Shown piece by piece: positions 24,645-27,148 of a stretch of 27,148 bases of DNA. Every line of letters begins with the position of its first letter. The first letter of the stretch is position 1. Origin of the DNA: JAFMKE01 sp047621945. GTDB lineage: Bacteria > Bacteroidota > Bacteroidia > Chitinophagales > UBA8649. The translations under genes were made by a program, and so were the position numbers. The notes beneath the pieces were generated by a model, which searched no databases, was not told where the DNA came from, and saw nothing but the letters and a program-made list of their open reading frames with translations. The stretch covers positions 1 to 27,148 of the forward strand of contig JBLHMK010000021.1 in the NCBI GenBank assembly GCA_047621945.1, written 5' to 3'.

Positions 24645-26511
24645 TTTTAAACTTATCGGTACTTGGCTTACTGTAGAATGAATTGTGACCACTGCTAGAT
24701 TTTGAAGAGCTTGATCTTCTATCTCCGCCAGAACTATCACTATCACTTCTTCTACGACTACCAGAGTTACTATCGCCATCGCTTCTTCTACGACCGCCAT
24801 AAGCGCTTCCGCCACCTGATGCTCTTCTTCTTCCACCATCACCGCTTCTGAAGTTTCCGTTTCCAGAATCACCTCGACTTCTTGAGTCTCCACGACTTCC
24901 GCCGCGATTTCCACCGCCTCCGCCGCCACCATCACGTTTCTTCGCTTTGGTGATCATGCTTTTACCGTTATTCGTTACTTTTCTAAAAGCAGCTAATACC
25001 GTTTGAGCATCTTGATTTTCTAAGGTTACAAATGAAAACTCATCTAGCATAAAAGTATCTAGGAATGCATTAGCTGGAATTCCAGCTTGTTCAACGATGA
25101 ACTGCTCCAAGTCATTTTTGTCCATGTTGTCTTTCTTGCCTTTAGCAACAAACAAACGAACATCTGTGCTATCTGGATCGCTTTCAATACTTCTTTGCGA
25201 CTTAATGTCATCGTATTTCTTCGCTTTCAATTCATCTTTAATGAAGTATTTCAATACCGATGTTAGGACATCAGTTTGCTCACTTTCTTCAATTAAACGT
25301 GTCGCTAATTTTAAGATATTTGTATCGTTTTCAGTTATTTCGTTTGCGACAATCTCTTGAAAAATCTTATCCATTCTTGCGTCTACCATTTCAGCTGGCG
25401 TAGGTAATTCCATTTTCTTCATTTGAACTTTGGAAATTCCTTGGATAATAGACATTTGTCTTTTTTCTCCATTTGCAATTAGGGAGATAGCAATTCCCTT
25501 ATTTCCTGCTCTACCTGTTCTACCAATACGGTGAACGTATGCCTCTGGATCCTGAGGTAATTGATAATTAATTACGTGTGTTAACTCATTTACATCGATA
25601 CCTCTAGCGGCAACATCGGTAGCACATAAAACGGTACACTTCTTATTTTTAAATCGCTGTAAAATTCGCTCACGTTGATTTTGCTGTACATCCCCGTGTA
25701 AGGCTTCAGCTGCAAAACCTAACTTATTTAAGTCCCGTGTTACGTCGTCAGTTCCCATTCGAGTATTGCAAAAAACAATACCATAAAAGTCTGGGTTCAT
25801 TTCGAAAATACGCTCCAAAACTTTCATTTTATCTCTAGCAGCAACCGCATAGTATAATTGCTCTACATTATCTGTTGTTACCGTTTGTCTCTCTACATGA
25901 ATCAATTCATAATCCTTCATGTATTTTTGAGCCAACCTTAAGATTTTCTTTGGCATGGTAGCAGAGAATAATAAAACTTGTTTGTCATCGTGCGTCTCAC
26001 TCAAAATGAATTCGATGTCTTCGATAAAACCCATGTTTAACATTTCATCTGCTTCATCAAGCACGAAATATTTAACATCGTCAAGAACTAATTTTCTTCT
26101 TTTAATAAGGTCAATTACTCGACCAGGAGTTCCAACTACGATGTCGGCACCTCTATTTAACTCTTTAATTTGGCGGTCGATAGGTTGACCACCGTAAACT
26201 GTTGTGATTTGTAATCTTTTGTTTCCTTTGAAAGAATCAATCTCATTAGCTACTTGAACAGCCAACTCTCTAGTTGGTGCCAAAACAATAGCTTGCACTC
26301 TACCTGTATTCCCTTCGATGTTCTGAATGATAGGTAAACCGAAGGCTGCTGTTTTACCAGTTCCGGTTTGTGCTTGACCAACAACGTCCTTGCTGCGGTC
26401 TAATAAAATAGGGATTACTCTTTCCTGAATAGGCGTAGGTTCACTAAAACCTTTTTTGGCTAATGCATCTAAAATAGCTGCATCAAGACCAAGATCTTGA
26501 AATTTTTGCAT
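24631..26511 (-). CDS. DEAD-box RNA helicase, DeaD/CsdA-like with RGG-type tail
   Basis: A 626-residue ATP-dependent RNA helicase for ribosome assembly or RNA turnover, often induced by cold. All core motifs are seen: Q motif (FSEPTPIQ, 22-29), AQTGTGKT (47-54), PTREL (79-83), TPGR (128-131), DEAD (152-155), SAT (183-185), and HRIGRTGR (327-334). A DbpA-like RNA-binding domain follows (about 449-525), then a 100-residue low-complexity tail rich in Gly, Arg, Ser and Asp that would bind RNA loosely and could favour condensates. Upstream lie a TACCTTTG box and a roughly 105-base leader with a hairpin, which fits temperature or feedback control. The last 14 bases overlap the TraR/DksA-type gene. 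Confidence 0.93.
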   Translation of the reverse strand: MQKFQDLGLDAAILDALAKKGFSEPTPIQERVIPILLDRSKDVVGQAQTGTGKTAAFGLPIIQNIEGNTGRVQAIVLAPTRELAVQVANEIDSFKGNKRLQITTVYGGQPIDRQIKELNRGADIVVGTPGRVIDLIKRRKLVLDDVKYFVLDEADEMLNMGFIEDIEFILSETHDDKQVLLFSATMPKKILRLAQKYMKDYELIHVERQTVTTDNVEQLYYAVAARDKMKVLERIFEMNPDFYGIVFCNTRMGTDDVTRDLNKLGFAAEALHGDVQQNQRERILQRFKNKKCTVLCATDVAARGIDVNELTHVINYQLPQDPEAYVHRIGRTGRAGNKGIAISLIANGEKRQMSIIQGISKVQMKKMELPTPAEMVDARMDKIFQEIVANEITENDTNILKLATRLIEESEQTDVLTSVLKYFIKDELKAKKYDDIKSQRSIESDPDSTDVRLFVAKGKKDNMDKNDLEQFIVEQAGIPANAFLDTFMLDEFSFVTLENQDAQTVLAAFRKVTNNGKSMITKAKKRDGGGGGGGNRGGSRGDSRSRGDSGNGNFRSGDGGRRRASGGGSAYGGRRRSDGDSNSGSRRRSDSDSSGGDRRSSSSKSSSGHNSFYSKPSTDKFKNAKY

Positions 26512-26598
26512 GTTGTATTGCGATATTTGGAGGTTGTTAATCGCTGGAAGGAAAAATTTTGTAATTTATCTATAAAAGATCTCGGCAACCCCCAACAA

Positions 26599-26616
26599 TT
26601 AACCTTGCTCGGTTAA
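26599..26616 (-). promoter_or_regulatory. Hairpin at the 5' end of the helicase leader
   Basis: TTAACC and GGTTAA pair around a six-base loop about ten bases after the predicted transcription start and about 90 bases before the helicase ATG. The leader also holds GTTGGGGGTTG, which could pair alternatively. Possible 5' stability or cold-response element; inferred only. Confidence 0.35.
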
Positions 26617-26623
26617 TAAAGTG

Positions 26624-26631
26624 CAAAGGTA
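26624..26631 (-). promoter_or_regulatory. -7 box of the helicase promoter
   Basis: The minus strand reads TACCTTTG followed by C, the strongest TAnnTTTG match in the window. It is 112 bases upstream of the ATG. No clear -33 TTG is visible; the region where it should be is occupied by the 26638-26669 inverted repeat. Confidence 0.55.
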
Positions 26632-26637
26632 ATGAAT

Positions 26638-26669
26638 TTTTTCCATAGTGTTGATTTAATGTGGAAAAA
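26638..26669. repeat. Inverted repeat over the helicase -33 region
   Basis: TTTTTCCA (26638-26645) and TGGAAAAA (26662-26669) are exact 8-base inverted copies 16 bases apart, directly upstream of the helicase -7 box. This placement suits an operator, or a weak terminator for the gene further upstream. Confidence 0.35.
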
Positions 26670-26689
26670 GAGCTATAATTTTTTACTTT

Positions 26690-26710
26690 CTCGCAAAGAC
26701 GCCAAGACCC
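26690..26710. repeat. CGCAAAGACGCCAAGAC-type intergenic repeat remnant
   Basis: The phrase resembles a CTTTGCGTCTTTGCG-type sequence that I recall as frequent between genes in Bacteroidota and other genomes. Only one degenerate copy is present here, so its repeat status rests on memory, not on this window. Confidence 0.3.
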
Positions 26711-26776
26711 GTTTCCTAATTCTTCCCACTAGAAGTTAGAGCTATTGCTTTAGCTGGTAAGCGTAAATAATACAAT

Positions 26777-27148
26777 TTACTTGATTACAATCGCTTTACT
26801 TAAGGCCCAATAATGATAACCATCTCCACTTAACACGGCGGTATAAACTCCAGATTGGCCTTCAACTTCAACACCTTCATCAAAGCTCGATCCAGCACTT
26901 AAATCAATTTCGACCAGCACGTTTTCTTCAGGGATAGGATAGGCGTCTGTATTTGGACGAGGGTCATTGCACGAAGTGAAATGATAGAGAGTTAACTTTG
27001 GATTAACTAGGTTCACATCTGCTTCTCCTCTTAAGCGAACCCAAGCAACATCCTCACCATTTGCTCTGCACTTACCTTTCGTGTAATCGTCTATAAATAT
27101 TCTACTATCCCCTTCAACAATTGCAGTATTCCCCTCTGAAAGACCTTG
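26777..27148 (-). CDS. Unrecognised protein, C-terminal part (partial, cut by right edge)
   Basis: The frame is open from the right edge to a TAA at 26777, giving 123 visible residues; the GTG at 27016 is not the real start, because coding-like sequence (QGLSEGNTAIVEGDSRIFID and onwards) continues upstream in frame. I do not recognise the family. Visible are two Cys (in KCRANG and TSCNDP), a probable beta-rich make-up with VYTAVLSGDGYHYWALSKAI near the end, and many acidic residues, suggestive of an extracytoplasmic protein; the C-terminal pattern is loosely like a secretion-sorting or beta-sandwich domain, but that is not a claim. The signal peptide, if any, is outside the window. Confidence 0.6.
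   Translation of the reverse strand, partial: QGLSEGNTAIVEGDSRIFIDDYTKGKCRANGEDVAWVRLRGEADVNLVNPKLTLYHFTSCNDPRPNTDAYPIPEENVLVEIDLSAGSSFDEGVEVEGQSGVYTAVLSGDGYHYWALSKAIVIK

Noticed and set aside
24645..24935. Acidic, Val/Glu-rich extension upstream of the zinc-finger protein
   Set aside because: This is the low-complexity helicase tail read in another frame; the conserved protein starts at the ATG at 24644.
1..27148. A defence, secretion or mobile system within the window
   Set aside because: No transposase, integrase, nuclease cassette, toxin-antitoxin pair or secretion gene cluster is recognisable; the gene content is ordinary chromosomal metabolism and envelope biology.

Overview
ORGANISM. 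The window looks like an AT-rich chromosomal segment of a Bacteroidota bacterium, most likely in or near the Flavobacteriales. The basis is the gene families (a TonB receptor with a CarboxypepD_reg-like N-terminus, an OmpA protein with thrombospondin-3-type Asp repeats, a gamma-alpha fused 2-oxoacid:ferredoxin oxidoreductase, an RprX/RprY-like two-component pair), the weak Shine-Dalgarno sequences, and upstream boxes matching the Bacteroidota -7 consensus TAnnTTTG. I cannot name the genus. LAYOUT. 1-7 kb, all minus: the N-terminal part of pyruvate carboxylase (cut by the left edge) with a near-leaderless promoter; a lipoprotein SGNH/sialate-acetylesterase-like hydrolase; a TonB-dependent outer-membrane receptor ending in a strong terminator; and an OmpA-family outer-membrane protein with its own perfect terminator. 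7-13.4 kb: a tightly coupled minus-strand operon (PurF-like amidotransferase paralogue, then 2-oxoacid:ferredoxin oxidoreductase alpha and beta, with overlapping reading frames), divergent from an Nfu-type Fe-S carrier and a Ca2+/Na+ antiporter on plus. 13.4-18 kb, minus: a MscS channel and a 1171-residue surface protein (inactive-looking peptidase-MA-like domain, TolB-like propeller, outer-membrane barrel). 18-21.2 kb: a glyoxalase-II-like MBL hydrolase (plus) converging on lgt and mtaB (minus). 21.2-23.8 kb: a small Cys-rich lipoprotein (plus) converging through one bidirectional terminator on a response regulator and histidine kinase pair (minus). 23.8-24.3 kb: a 466-base noncoding stretch with palindromes that look like decayed intergenic repeats. 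24.3-26.6 kb: a DEAD-box RNA helicase overlapping a TraR/DksA-type zinc-finger gene, with a roughly 105-base 5' leader. 26.8 kb to the right edge: the C-terminal part of an unrecognised protein. HOW THE GENES WORK TOGETHER. Most genes are conserved core or envelope functions: lipoprotein maturation (lgt) and several lipoproteins, outer-membrane uptake and structure, anaplerosis and ferredoxin-linked 2-oxoacid oxidation, Fe-S supply, tRNA modification, RNA remodelling and envelope signalling. The KorB cysteine set and the divergent Nfu gene make a plausible Fe-S link. I see no mobile element, CRISPR array, tRNA, rRNA, phage gene or defence system. The points most worth a second look are the PurF-like/KorAB operon with its mirrored TACCTTTAC boxes, the degenerate-protease surface protein, and the 24-kb palindrome cluster.
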